Made by a program: the position numbers and the translations under genes. Shown here piece after piece: positions 9,700 through 18,185 of a stretch of 64,000 nucleotides of DNA. The notes beneath the pieces are model-generated. The model did no database searches. It saw only the letters and a program-made list of their open reading frames with translations, and was not told where the DNA came from. Location: contig CAYWPR010000001.1 of assembly GCA_964460115.1 (NCBI GenBank), forward strand, positions 124,001-188,000. The letters are read 5' to 3'. This DNA comes from JAEUJZ01 sp964460115 (GTDB lineage: Bacteria; Myxococcota_A; Polyangia; Palsa-1104; JAEUJZ01). Positions within the stretch are counted from its first letter, which is position 1; each line of letters starts with the position of its first letter.

Positions 9700-11198
9700 G
9701 CGCCGGTCAAGGCCCCATTTCCACGCGCCATCCGCTACACCAAGCGGCGTCGATTTTCGAAATCGGCGCCCCCGGACGCAACGGCGCGTCTTTGCCTGAA
9801 TGCGATGTTCCAGCGGCCGATCCCGCGGCGCTTTATGGATCGCTGTTTCGTCAAAAGCCTGCGGCTTTGCCCGAGGTGTCCGAGGTCGATGTGACGCGGC
9901 ATTTTACTCGTCTGTCGCGTTGGAATTACGCCATCGACATCGGCATGTATCCGCTGGGCTCGTGCACGATGAAATACAATCCCAAGGTCAACGAACGGGT
10001 GGCCCGTTTGCCCGGCTTTGCGGGTGTGCATCCGGCCCAGCCGATTTCGACGCTACAAGGCGCCTTGGAGCTCATGCACAAGCTGGAAGGCGTCTTGTGC
10101 GAGATCTCAGGATTTTCGCGAGTGGCACTGCAGACCGCAGCCGGTGCGCATGGCGAGCTTTGCGGCCTGATGATGATTCGCGCTTATCATCAAAGTCGCG
10201 GGCGGCATCCCAAAAAAGTGCTGATTCCCGATTCGGCGCACGGCACCAATCCCGCTTCAGCCAGCCTGAATCAGTTTGAGACGGTACCGCTGAAGACGGG
10301 TGTGGACGGCCTTTTGTCGGCGGACAGCGTCCGGGCAGCGATTGCTGCGCATCCCGACGACATCGCCGGATTGATGATCACCAATCCCTCTACCTTGGGC
10401 ATTTTTGAAGAGCAAGTTTGCGACATCACCGCCGCGGTTCACGCCGCCGGTGGCCTGGTTTATATGGATGGCGCTAACTTCAACGCGCTGCTCGGCAAGC
10501 TGCGCCCCGGCGATACCGGCGTTGACTGCATGCACTTCAACCTGCACAAAACCTTTACTACGCCCCATGGCGGCGGCGGTCCGGGTTGTGGTCCGGTTGG
10601 AGTAACCGCGGCGCTGGTCCCATTTTTGCCAACGCCGACGGTGGAAAAACACGGAGAGAGCTACACCCTAGACTGGAATCGCCCGCAATCGATTGGCCGG
10701 CTGCGCAGCTTCTTTGGCAACTTCGGCATGATGGTGCGCGCTTATACGTACATTCGCGAGATGGGCGGCGCCGGGCTAACTCGAGCCACCGAGATGGCCG
10801 TGCTAAACGCCTGCTATCTGCGCGCGCTGATTGCGCACGAATATCCGCCGTGCTCGGAACGCCCGTCGATGCATGAAGTCGTGGTCTCGGACAAGAAACT
10901 GAAAAAAGAAACCGGCGCCCAAACCTTGGACATTGCCAAACGGCTGATCGACTACGGCTTTCATCCGCCGACGATCTATTTTCCGCTGGTCGTGCCCGGG
11001 GCGATGATGATCGAACCGACCGAGACGGAAGCCAAAGAAACCATCGACGAGTTCGCGCAAGCGATGCTCGCCATCGCCGAGGAAGCGAAAAAAACTCCAG
11101 AGCTTTTGAAAGCCGCGCCGCAACAGACCGCCATGCGCCGTTTGGACGAAACTCGCGCCGCGCGCCAGCCCAAGTTGCGCTGGCTGCCCACGCCATAA
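9690..11198 (+). CDS. gcvPB: Glycine dehydrogenase (decarboxylating) subunit 2
   Basis: The C-terminal, PLP-binding half of the split P protein, 502 residues. Landmarks are MYPLGSCTMKYNPK, the GAHGEL region, DSAHGTNPASA, and the PLP-lysine motif FNLHKTFTTPHGGGGPG with Lys287. A second ATG two codons in could be the true start; both fit the overlap with gcvPA. Its stop is only 4 bases from the stop of the convergent Ser/Thr kinase gene, and no terminator hairpin lies between them, so read-through antisense transcription is possible. Confidence 0.97.
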   Translation: MSMSAGQGPISTRHPLHQAASIFEIGAPGRNGASLPECDVPAADPAALYGSLFRQKPAALPEVSEVDVTRHFTRLSRWNYAIDIGMYPLGSCTMKYNPKVNERVARLPGFAGVHPAQPISTLQGALELMHKLEGVLCEISGFSRVALQTAAGAHGELCGLMMIRAYHQSRGRHPKKVLIPDSAHGTNPASASLNQFETVPLKTGVDGLLSADSVRAAIAAHPDDIAGLMITNPSTLGIFEEQVCDITAAVHAAGGLVYMDGANFNALLGKLRPGDTGVDCMHFNLHKTFTTPHGGGGPGCGPVGVTAALVPFLPTPTVEKHGESYTLDWNRPQSIGRLRSFFGNFGMMVRAYTYIREMGGAGLTRATEMAVLNACYLRALIAHEYPPCSERPSMHEVVVSDKKLKKETGAQTLDIAKRLIDYGFHPPTIYFPLVVPGAMMIEPTETEAKETIDEFAQAMLAIAEEAKKTPELLKAAPQQTAMRRLDETRAARQPKLRWLPTP

Positions 11199-11202
11199 AG
11201 TT

Positions 11203-12510
11203 TCACATCGGGCGTTCGCTAATCACGGCACGCACGATCGAAGTCAGGCCGTCCAGGCCCAAGCTCTTTTGCACCACCGCACGCACGCCCAGTTGCCGCA
11301 AAAGCGCCCGATCGCCGCGCGTGCTGCGCTGCGACAAAACGACCACCGGCAGATCAGTCGTATTTTCCTGACCGCGCAGCGTCGCGCAAACTTCGACTCC
11401 GTTTAGCTTGGGAAGCGCCAGATCCATGATCACAAGGCCAAGTGGCCCGCGTTGCGCTTCCTCTAGCACCTGATCGCCATCGGTGACCATGATCACTTCG
11501 GCATCGGGCGCCGCGGCTTCCACGCACATTCGCAACTGATCCAAAACCAGCGGATCCTCATCCGCCACCAGCACGCGCTGCGGCGGCCGGCGCAGCGTTT
11601 TGCGATGCGCGGCGATAAGCGCCGCCATCAGCTCATCGCAGGTCTGAAATCGATTGCTCGGATCGCGCGCCACCGACTTGAGAACGGTGCGATCAAAGAC
11701 CTCGGGCAAATCCGGACGAAACACCGAAGGAGGCATCGGATCCTCTTCTTGGTGTTTGCGCAATACGTCGGCAACTTCGCCGCTGGGAAATGGCAGCTTG
11801 CCGGCCATAAGCTCGTAGATGCTCATCCCCAGCGCATAAACGTCGCAACGGCGCGCTTCTTCAGGCGTGCGCGGACGATGACGAATTTGTTCGGGCGCCA
11901 GATAATCCGGCGTACCGATGATGTGAGTTCCCGAGCCACGCGAATCTGTGGATTTGGCCAGACCAAAATCCATCAGAATCGCTCGCGGCCCCGGCGCAAC
12001 CATCACGTTGGCCGGTTTGATGTCACGATGAATGATTCCGGCAGCATGAACAACCTGCACCGCGCGGCAAAGCTGCAGCGCCAGGCTGACCGCCAGATCC
12101 AGCGGAATGGCATCGTGAACGCGCACCGCTTGCACCAGGTACGAAGCCAGCGTCGGACCGACGATGTACTCCATGACCATATAGGGCACGGTCCGGTGTT
12201 CGCCCAGTGAATGCACGTGGACGACATTTTCATGGCGCACGGCCGCGAGCAATCGCGCCTCACGGCGAAATAGCGCCGCCTGTCCGGGATGTACCGCATG
12301 TTCCGGCAGCAGCACTTTGATCGCCACTTGCCGTTCCAGCGCCAGATCCTCGGCCAGATAGACCGCGCCCATAGCACCTCGGCCGATCTCGCGCACCAGG
12401 CGATAATTATCGGCCAATACTTCACCCAGGCGTGGCGCCCTGTCCGTCGCCTTGGACGAGGCGCTTTCCGCCGCTTTTCCGCTTGGCTGCTTACTATTCG
12501 ACGGCGGCAT
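11203..12510 (-). CDS. Cytoplasmic Ser/Thr protein kinase fused to a response-regulator receiver domain
   Basis: 435 residues with no membrane segment. The Hanks-type kinase domain (~36-300) is complete: P-loop GRGAMGAVY, Lys65 (VAIK), HRDIKPAN with catalytic Asp163, DFG Asp181, and APE. A receiver domain follows (~311-430) with the acidic pair in ADEDP, phospho-acceptor Asp363 (VIMDLALP) and Lys415. Both domains look catalytically competent. The fusion therefore joins eukaryotic-like kinase signalling with two-component phosphotransfer. No histidine kinase is adjacent. Its promoter probably lies in the AT-rich stretch upstream. Kinase substrates cannot be inferred from the sequence. Confidence 0.92.
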   Translation of the reverse strand: MPPSNSKQPSGKAAESASSKATDRAPRLGEVLADNYRLVREIGRGAMGAVYLAEDLALERQVAIKVLLPEHAVHPGQAALFRREARLLAAVRHENVVHVHSLGEHRTVPYMVMEYIVGPTLASYLVQAVRVHDAIPLDLAVSLALQLCRAVQVVHAAGIIHRDIKPANVMVAPGPRAILMDFGLAKSTDSRGSGTHIIGTPDYLAPEQIRHRPRTPEEARRCDVYALGMSIYELMAGKLPFPSGEVADVLRKHQEEDPMPPSVFRPDLPEVFDRTVLKSVARDPSNRFQTCDELMAALIAAHRKTLRRPPQRVLVADEDPLVLDQLRMCVEAAAPDAEVIMVTDGDQVLEEAQRGPLGLVIMDLALPKLNGVEVCATLRGQENTTDLPVVVLSQRSTRGDRALLRQLGVRAVVQKSLGLDGLTSIVRAVISERPM

Positions 12511-12815
12511 CTAGGGTCTGCTCTCGATGACCTTAGCCACCTCCGCGCCATTCGGTACTACAACCATGGCTCGACGAGCAGTCACGGAGAGCGGCCCATT
12601 CAGTCTAACGCAGGCAGCCCTTTTCGAACAATAAAGAATTGTTAATCTAAATTACGCAAATGAATCGATATATACATTTGTGTGGAATTGTGGGTACATA
12701 TCGAGCGCTACATCGGAGCATATTTTCGAGGGGAAAGCGCAGAAGGGCGGTTTCGCGCAAGCTTTGGGGCGCGCTGGCACGAAAACCAGCCGCTAAAACT
12801 CAGCGACGGAAACGA
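12511..12815. other. Non-coding region with an AT-rich promoter-like stretch
   Basis: No convincing gene. The 12628-12720 stretch is far more AT-rich than the flanks and is the likely promoter area for the leftward kinase gene. It includes a perfect 6-bp inverted repeat, AACAAT and ATTGTT (12627-12643), separated by 5 bases, that could be an operator. A 67-codon open frame on the plus strand starting at 12660 has no ribosome binding site or recognisable product. Confidence 0.4.
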
Positions 12816-12845
12816 ATAAAGCCCTACGCATGCGCAGGGCTTTAT
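12816..12845 (-). terminator. Intrinsic terminator downstream of rpsT
   Basis: A perfect 10-bp stem, ATAAAGCCCT/AGGGCTTTAT, encloses a 10-base loop that is itself partly palindromic around GCATGC. Read on the minus strand, the stem ends in CTTTATT followed by T-rich bases. It lies 34 bases past the rpsT stop. Confidence 0.8.
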
Positions 12846-12878
12846 GAAACGGAAGAATTGTGAAGAAGAAAGCGCGAG

Positions 12879-13256
12879 CTACTTCTTGGAATCGGTCTTG
12901 GCGGGCGCGGCCTTGCGAGCGGGAGCCTTTTTCACGGCAGGCTTACCGACTTGCGCGGCTTTGGCTTCTACCGCTGCTTTGATGACCGGCTTGGCTTTGT
13001 TAATGGCCAAGGTCAGACGCGAAATTTTGCGAGCCGCCGTTTTCTTGTGAATAACGCCTTTTTGCGCCGCGCGAGCAATTTGCTTCACCGCGCTTTGCAC
13101 TGTCGCTTCTACAGACTCCGGAGCATCTTTTGCATGATCCAAAGCATTACGAGCTCGCTTGACGCGCGTCCGCATTGGAACTAGATGACTGAGATTGCGC
13201 GCACGGCGCTTGATACGCTGACGATTGCGTTTTTCAGCAGACTGGACGTTGGCCAA
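12879..13256 (-). CDS. rpsT: 30S ribosomal protein S20
   Basis: A small, very basic primary 16S rRNA-binding protein. The family N-terminus ANVQSAEKRNRQR begins directly after a TTG codon, and GGAGG lies five bases upstream of that TTG, so I take TTG as the start rather than the ATG four codons upstream. The body (VKRARNALDHAKD through AARKISRLTLAINK) fits S20. The C-terminus is extended by about 30 residues of Ala/Lys/Pro low complexity, longer than the ~87-residue E. coli protein. It is probably co-transcribed with the upstream initiator tRNA and ends at a strong terminator. E. coli S20 also uses a non-ATG start and controls its own translation. Confidence 0.93.
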   Translation of the reverse strand: MANVQSAEKRNRQRIKRRARNLSHLVPMRTRVKRARNALDHAKDAPESVEATVQSAVKQIARAAQKGVIHKKTAARKISRLTLAINKAKPVIKAAVEAKAAQVGKPAVKKAPARKAAPAKTDSKK

Positions 13257-13271
13257 GGGATCCTCCAACAG

Positions 13272-13325
13272 GCGAAGCTGACTCCGTCTTTACGAAAAAA
13301 GACGTAGCCAAATGCCAGCTTTCGC
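13272..13325 (-). promoter_or_regulatory. Nested stem-loop in the rpsT leader
   Basis: Between tRNA-fMet and the rpsT ribosome binding site, CGTCTTT/AAAGACG form a perfect 7-bp hairpin (13285-13304). An outer pairing, GCGAAGCTG with CAGCTTTCGC (one bulge), encloses it. It may separate the tRNA precursor from the rpsT message or serve as an S20 autoregulatory leader; both roles are inference. Confidence 0.5.
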
Positions 13326-13334
13326 GTGAAAAAG

Positions 13335-13408
<74 letters not shown>

Positions 13409-13424
13409 TCAGCAAGTCGTGAGC

Positions 13425-13452
13425 ACTTTACTCGGCTTCTGAAGATTGTCAA
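13425..13452 (-). promoter_or_regulatory. Sigma-70-type promoter of tRNA-fMet
   Basis: On the minus strand TTGACA (a perfect -35) is followed after 16 bases by TAAAGT (-10, four of six consensus bases). The tRNA 5' end lies 16 bases further on. It probably also drives rpsT. Confidence 0.7.
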
Positions 13453-13496
13453 TAAAAATTCGAGGAATGTGCTTGGCTGCGTACGAATTCGCAGCG

Positions 13497-14192
13497 CTAG
13501 ACGGGTTTTTGTAGGCTGCCAAATAGCGCCAGCGTGCGCGTCCACGCATCACACGCCGCATTTCGCCTATATGCTTCGGGCCGCGCATCATTAAAAAAGG
13601 CGTGCCCTGCCCCTTCATATTCGATCACTTCGGTGGCAATGCCCCGCTCACGCTGTTTTTGGGCAAAAGCTTTGGCGTCGGGCACTGAAAAAAAGGATTC
13701 GGATTCGCCAAAAAACAGCAGCCCGGGGACTGTAATTTTTTCCAAATCTACCGAGCCTTTGGGCGGAAATCCGTAGAAAGCGGCGTAGGCGTCTATGCCC
13801 GGCTGACTGGCAGCAATTGTCGCCAGAGCCCCGCCCATGCAAAATCCGACAATGGCCACATGGGTGCAGTCTTCGGCTTGACGCAGGTGCATGGCCGCGC
13901 CGGCAATTTCTTGTTCCGCCTGAGCCCAGTTTAGGCCCTTCATAAGATGTGTGGCTTCTTCGGCATCGACGGTACTTTTGCCGTGATACAGATCGGGAGC
14001 CAGGGCCACAAAGCCGAGCGCCGCAAAACGTCGCGCCACATCCTGTATATGCGGCACGAGCCCCCACCACTCTTGCACGACGATGACCCCGGTCCGAGCC
14101 GCTGCCGGCTGCGCCAAATAGCCCTGCGCGGGCGGCAATTCTCTCCCTGTCTCAGGTCCTGGCCTGCTCGAGAAGCGAATGAGCGACGGCAT
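13497..14192 (-). CDS. Dienelactone hydrolase family protein
   Basis: 231 residues with an alpha/beta-hydrolase fold. The nucleophile is Cys118 in GFCMGG, the hallmark of dienelactone hydrolases. The Glu41 motif VVQEWWG and His197 (GAGHAFF) match the family. At the acid position the protein has GESESFF with Glu where most members have Asp. Substrates in vivo are unknown; family members hydrolyse dienelactones and related esters. It is the last gene of a leftward cluster, 13 bases after the DUF1844 gene. A GCTGCG/CGCAGC hairpin (13476-13495) lies just past its stop. Confidence 0.88.
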   Translation of the reverse strand: MPSLIRFSSRPGPETGRELPPAQGYLAQPAAARTGVIVVQEWWGLVPHIQDVARRFAALGFVALAPDLYHGKSTVDAEEATHLMKGLNWAQAEQEIAGAAMHLRQAEDCTHVAIVGFCMGGALATIAASQPGIDAYAAFYGFPPKGSVDLEKITVPGLLFFGESESFFSVPDAKAFAQKQRERGIATEVIEYEGAGHAFFNDARPEAYRRNAACDAWTRTLALFGSLQKPV

Positions 14193-14205
14193 GATTTTGA
14201 CTCCG

Positions 14206-14553
14206 TTAGCCGGAAGACTGCTTGAGGTAGCGCATCCGCAGATCGTAAAGCAGACCTTCCAGAACGCGACCCTCTTCAGCAGTCAGATTGCCGCGCGTTT
14301 TTTCGCGCAGCATGCCCAAAATGTCGATCGTCTGCTTGGCCAGCGGCAGATCGATGGGCGCAGCCGCGACCCCTTCTTCATGTTCGCCAAGGTGCATCAG
14401 CGCCGAAGTCGCTAGCGACATAATGAAGCTGATGAAGTCGATTTCATGACCATTGCCTAAGGCACTGGCCCCGGCATCGCTTGATTCATCAACTCCACCG
14501 TTGCCGGTGCCGGGATTCGCTACATCACCTGATGGATGCTTGTCGTGGGCCAT
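14206..14553 (-). CDS. DUF1844 domain protein
   Basis: 115 residues. A Gly/Ser-rich N-terminus (~1-36) precedes a compact helical DUF1844 domain with DFISFIMSLATSALMHLG, a PIDLPLAKQTIDILGML segment and EKTRGNLTAEE, which are diagnostic for the family. The function of DUF1844 is unknown. It is cytoplasmic, with no signal peptide. Its neighbours are a poly-acidic small protein upstream and a dienelactone hydrolase downstream. Confidence 0.85.
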   Translation of the reverse strand: MAHDKHPSGDVANPGTGNGGVDESSDAGASALGNGHEIDFISFIMSLATSALMHLGEHEEGVAAAPIDLPLAKQTIDILGMLREKTRGNLTAEEGRVLEGLLYDLRMRYLKQSSG

Positions 14554-14585
14554 CGCCGCCTCTTCACCTGCGCAAACGACTGACG

Positions 14586-14912
14586 CTATTCGTCGTCGTC
14601 TTCATCGTCGTCAAGATCGTCGTCTTCGTCAAGCAGGTCATCATCATCATCATCATCAAAGTCGTCGAGCAGATCCTTATCGCCGCTCAGTCGACCGGCG
14701 CTTGGCGGCGGCGAGACGCGAATCATGGGGCGCCGTTCGCGCACCCGAAGTTCGGGTTCTTCGGCAGGAACTGAGGGCGTCGACAGATCGGCCACATCCG
14801 GCAAAGCGCCAAGATGCGCTTCCAGATCGGCTCGCGTAAGCTCGCCGCGTCGAACGCGGCGCTCGATCACGCGTACATCCCAAAAGCGAGGGTCGGTGCG
14901 CTGAATAATCAT
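14586..14912 (-). CDS. Small protein with a poly-Asp/Glu tail
   Basis: 108 residues. The N-terminal ~45 residues form a conserved-looking charged block (RFWDVRVIERRVRRGELTR, then a short LEAHLGALPD segment). A Pro/Arg-rich linker follows, then about 35 residues that are almost all Asp, Glu and Leu. The frame is open much further upstream, but that part overlaps the next gene antisense-like, so I start at the ATG of MIIQRTDP. Function is unknown. The layout (folded head, acidic tail) suggests a protein-interaction or nucleic-acid-mimic role, which is speculative. Confidence 0.7.
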   Translation of the reverse strand: MIIQRTDPRFWDVRVIERRVRRGELTRADLEAHLGALPDVADLSTPSVPAEEPELRVRERRPMIRVSPPPSAGRLSGDKDLLDDFDDDDDDDLLDEDDDLDDDEDDDE

Positions 14913-14976
14913 AGGGCTTCGATATAAAACCGCCGGCGGGCTGCTGTCAACTGCTGGTTCGCTGCAAATTTGGCGC

Positions 14977-15909
14977 CTAGATAATAGTTTTGGGATATGG
15001 CGCGGCGTCGGCGACGACAGCATCGTGGGCTTGAGCTTGGCCTTGGCCTTCAACAAGGCGCAATACATCCTCGAAAATGACCTCGGCGGGCTTAGGCTTA
15101 TTGGGATTAGACGATTCTTGCGGACGCGCGTAAACGCGCAAAGCGCGCACCACGTCGCGGATGCGCAAGGCGCTATGCAGAATTCTTTCCAGCGTGACAT
15201 TGAATGCTGCGAATTCACCGCGGAATTTGGGATTGGTGGCATTCGCATTGTCGATGTCGCCAAGAAGCATAGTCAGAGGATTTTGCAGTTTTTGTACTGA
15301 CTCGGTCAGATTGTCGAGCGGTTGATTGATGGCGGTGGTGACCCCGGCTGCGATGCGACCGACGGCGGCCAGCTTTTCGGTGCGCACCAGTTCGTCAAGC
15401 GTTGCCCGCAAGCGATCAAGAGCCACCGAAAGCTCGGCGTTGCGGCTTTGCAATTCGGCGCTGCGCCGTGCCACTTCCGATTCAAGCTGCAGGTTTAGTT
15501 CGGTGCTAGAGCGCAGCTTGGTGATTAGCGCCCGGCGTACCTCTTCGAACACCCGCTGCAGATTGTGAACTTCCAGCGTCGCAGGCACGCTAAGAGCTAT
15601 CGGCCGCTGCAGCTCACCGCGCGACAAGGCCTGCGCACTGCGCTCGGTATCGCGCAGAGGCCTTACCACCCAAAAGCCGACCCCAGCCAAAAATCCGCCA
15701 AGCCCGATCAGGTACAAAAGTCCAAGCGATACCAGCAGCGCTGGACGCGGCTCGGCCGGCAGCGCCGAAAAAAATCCCGCCCGGCCTAAAAGCAGCGCAG
15801 CAAATCCCAGGATCGCCATTCCGCCAAGTCCTAGGCCAAGCAGCAAACGGCCGCCGAGTGACCATTTCCAGATACAGATAGAGCGAAATAAAAAGTCTCG
15901 AAGGGCCAT
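14977..15909 (-). CDS. Truncated histidine-kinase-like protein lacking phospho-His and ATPase domain
   Basis: 310 residues. TM helices lie at ~20-42 and ~58-82, followed by a HAMP-like segment, a coiled coil (~125-175) and a HisKA-like dimerisation helix, EKLAAVGRIAAGVTTAINQP. In active kinases this reads AGVAHEINNP; here Thr192 replaces the His and Ala193 the Glu. The second helix (RIRDVVRALRVYARPQES) is intact. The protein then stops where the HATPase domain would begin, after VLRLVEGQG and ~20 more residues, and no ATPase remnant follows in 65 bases. The frame is open upstream but overlaps the divergent gene, so I chose the ATG of MALRDFLF. A structural or dominant regulatory role is plausible. 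Confidence 0.75.
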   Translation of the reverse strand: MALRDFLFRSICIWKWSLGGRLLLGLGLGGMAILGFAALLLGRAGFFSALPAEPRPALLVSLGLLYLIGLGGFLAGVGFWVVRPLRDTERSAQALSRGELQRPIALSVPATLEVHNLQRVFEEVRRALITKLRSSTELNLQLESEVARRSAELQSRNAELSVALDRLRATLDELVRTEKLAAVGRIAAGVTTAINQPLDNLTESVQKLQNPLTMLLGDIDNANATNPKFRGEFAAFNVTLERILHSALRIRDVVRALRVYARPQESSNPNKPKPAEVIFEDVLRLVEGQGQAQAHDAVVADAAPYPKTII

Positions 15910-15948
15910 CGGTAGCGCTCGCAGAGCTTTCAGTTTATAAATCTTCTC

Positions 15949-16686
15949 ATGAAGAGTGCTGAAATCTCCTTCGTTTCTGTGCTTGGCATTTGTGTCAGTT
16001 TGATAGTGCTTGCCGATGCCAAGCCAGCCGCTGCGCAAAACTGCTACCCGACGCATAGTGCCGGCTTTGCGCGCATCCGCTCGTTTGAGCCTAAGGCCCT
16101 GACCCAAGCGGCCGCGGACATGGAAGTGCGGGCCCTGTTTGGGCCGCGCATCGAGCTGTGCGAAGAAGGCGCCTACAAAGCGTTTATGGACAGCTTCAAA
16201 GAGTTTTCCGCCCAGGCCATGCGCGCCTCGAAAAACTCGCGAGAGAAACTGCTGCGTTTGGCCATCGCCGTCGTACGGCAAGCGCCCACGATGGTGCCGA
16301 TCAAAGAGCTAAAGACCATGTCCAGCCACTTTCGCCAAGTGCGCTCCGACCTAAATGCCACCGCCGATGACGTTGGCTTTGCGACGACTCCGCTATTGCA
16401 GCAGCTACTGGATGCGCTTTTGAATCTGGGACCGCCGAAGTCGGCCACCGGCACCATGGTGACCGTGGAAACGCAACCGCCAACGACCACGACCCCCTCC
16501 CCCTCGAACGGTACGCCCACTGGAAGCGTCCAGCCGATTCGCGTGCCCGCCGATCCCCTGCCGCCCTGGGCCGTCATCAAACTTTACGAGATGCGCGATC
16601 ACGTCAAAGCGCAGGACTTGGCGGCGATTCAGATCAAGCTTCAGGACATCATTAATTGGATCGAGAACAAAACTCGCGATCAGTAG
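15949..16686 (+). CDS. Secreted hypothetical protein
   Basis: 245 residues. A signal peptide is visible (Lys-containing start, hydrophobic 8-22, AAAQ-type cleavage near residue 30). The mature part is helical with two early Cys residues, one in AQNCYP and one in ELCEEG. A Thr/Pro linker (~170-190) and a C-terminal helical segment (PPWAVIKLYEMRDHVKAQDL) follow. I do not recognise the family. It diverges from the truncated kinase-like gene across 39 bases, and glmU follows 57 bases later. Confidence 0.7.
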   Translation: MKSAEISFVSVLGICVSLIVLADAKPAAAQNCYPTHSAGFARIRSFEPKALTQAAADMEVRALFGPRIELCEEGAYKAFMDSFKEFSAQAMRASKNSREKLLRLAIAVVRQAPTMVPIKELKTMSSHFRQVRSDLNATADDVGFATTPLLQQLLDALLNLGPPKSATGTMVTVETQPPTTTTPSPSNGTPTGSVQPIRVPADPLPPWAVIKLYEMRDHVKAQDLAAIQIKLQDIINWIENKTRDQ

Positions 16687-16743
16687 CCCGGCGCAGCCAA
16701 GCCCTGCCACGCAAAGATTTCAGCCACCAAGCGAGGTCTTAAG

Positions 16744-18183
16744 ATGAGTGCGCAAACTTTCGAAAGCATCGTCGCACCCTTAGATGCCATTGTGCTGGCG
16801 GCGGGTCTGGGCACGCGCATGCATTCGCAGCGGGTCAAAGTTTTGCACCCCTTGTGCGGCCGACCGATGCTGGAGCATACGCTGCGGCTTTTGGCCCCGC
16901 TTGGTGTGCGGCGCACAATTTTGGTCCTTGGCCATCAGGCCGACGCGGTGGCTGAGACGCTGCGCCAGCGCCAAGTACAGCCGCCGGATCTGCAAATCGC
17001 CATTCAAGCGGCCCAGCGCGGAACTGCTGATGCGGTGCGCTCGGCCCTGCCCTTTTTGCCCGAGGACAGCGCCGGGGTGGTGATTTTGTATGGCGACACG
17101 CCGCTTTTGACCGGCCCGCGCTTGCACGCACTATGCAGTTTGCTGACGGCGAAAAAAGACCGAAAGCTGGCCCTTTTGACCACGCGTTTGGCCAATCCCG
17201 CAGGATACGGCAGGCTGATTCGCGATGGTGGCGGTGCCCCGCTGCGCATCGTCGAAGATCGCGATTGCTCACCCGTAGAGCGCTTGCAGGATGAAGTCAA
17301 CGCCGGCATGTATGCCGTAAACAGCGCTTTTTTGCGCCGTGCCCTTTTGCAAGTACGCGCCGAGAACGCTCAGCGGGAATTTTATCTGACCGACCTTTTG
17401 TCGCTGGCCGTGGCCGAGGGCGCTGATGTCGCCGCCCTTTCCGCGCCTGCCGAAGAAGTCATGGGCGTCAACGACCGCGTCGATCTTTCGCATGCCGAGA
17501 CGATTATGCGACGGCGAATTTGCGAAGCCCATATGCGCCGGGGCGTCAGCTTGCACAACCCCGACAGCATCTGTATCGACGACGAAGTAGAAATCGGCGC
17601 GGACAGCGAAATTGGTCCAAACGTAATTCTGCGCGGCCGTACCCGCATCGGGGCCCGCTGCCATATAGATGTGGGCTGCGTGCTAAGCGATGTCAGCGTG
17701 GCCGATGACAGCCATCTAAAGCCCTACTGTGTGGCCGCGGACAGCGTCCTTGGCAAAGCGGTGCAGGTCGGGCCGTTTTCGCATCTGCGACCGGGCAGCA
17801 AGCTGGAGCACGACGCCCACGTCGGTAACTTCGTCGAATTGAAAAAAACCTATCTAGGCGCCGGCAGCAAAGCCAACCACTTGGCCTACCTTGGCGATGC
17901 GGAAATCGGCGCCAACGTCAACGTCGGCTGCGGCACGATCACTTGCAATTACGACGGTTTTGCCAAGCACCGCACGGTCATCGAGGACGGAGTTTTTATC
18001 GGCTCGGACGTTCAATTGGTAGCACCGGTGCATGTGGGCAAAGGCGCAATCATCGCCGCCGGCACCACCGTCACCAAAGATGTACCGGCCGGGGCCTTGA
18101 CGCTAAGCCGCGTACCGCAAATCGACAAACCCGGCTACGCCGAGCCGCTGCGCAATCGCTTGCGCCAAAAAAAGGAACCCTAA
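16744..18183 (+). CDS. glmU: Bifunctional UDP-GlcNAc pyrophosphorylase/GlcN-1-P acetyltransferase
   Basis: 479 residues, somewhat longer than the usual ~456. The N-terminal uridyltransferase has LAAGLGTRM (Leu where E. coli has Lys), VKVLHPLCGRPM, the QRGTADAV motif and YGDTPLL. The C-terminal left-handed beta helix has hexapeptide repeats and the acetyltransferase motif NHLAYLGDAEIG with His379, then NVGCGTITCNYDG. It makes UDP-GlcNAc for peptidoglycan and LPS in the cytoplasm. The GTG/ATG choice is not contested: the ATG follows an AGGTCTTAAG stretch. The next gene begins 2 bases after its stop. Confidence 0.97.
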   Translation: MSAQTFESIVAPLDAIVLAAGLGTRMHSQRVKVLHPLCGRPMLEHTLRLLAPLGVRRTILVLGHQADAVAETLRQRQVQPPDLQIAIQAAQRGTADAVRSALPFLPEDSAGVVILYGDTPLLTGPRLHALCSLLTAKKDRKLALLTTRLANPAGYGRLIRDGGGAPLRIVEDRDCSPVERLQDEVNAGMYAVNSAFLRRALLQVRAENAQREFYLTDLLSLAVAEGADVAALSAPAEEVMGVNDRVDLSHAETIMRRRICEAHMRRGVSLHNPDSICIDDEVEIGADSEIGPNVILRGRTRIGARCHIDVGCVLSDVSVADDSHLKPYCVAADSVLGKAVQVGPFSHLRPGSKLEHDAHVGNFVELKKTYLGAGSKANHLAYLGDAEIGANVNVGCGTITCNYDGFAKHRTVIEDGVFIGSDVQLVAPVHVGKGAIIAAGTTVTKDVPAGALTLSRVPQIDKPGYAEPLRNRLRQKKEP

Positions 18184-18185
18184 GC

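Noticed and set aside
12660..12863. 67-codon open frame upstream of rpsT terminator
   Set aside because: No ribosome binding site, no motif, AT-rich start region, and it runs through the terminator hairpin.
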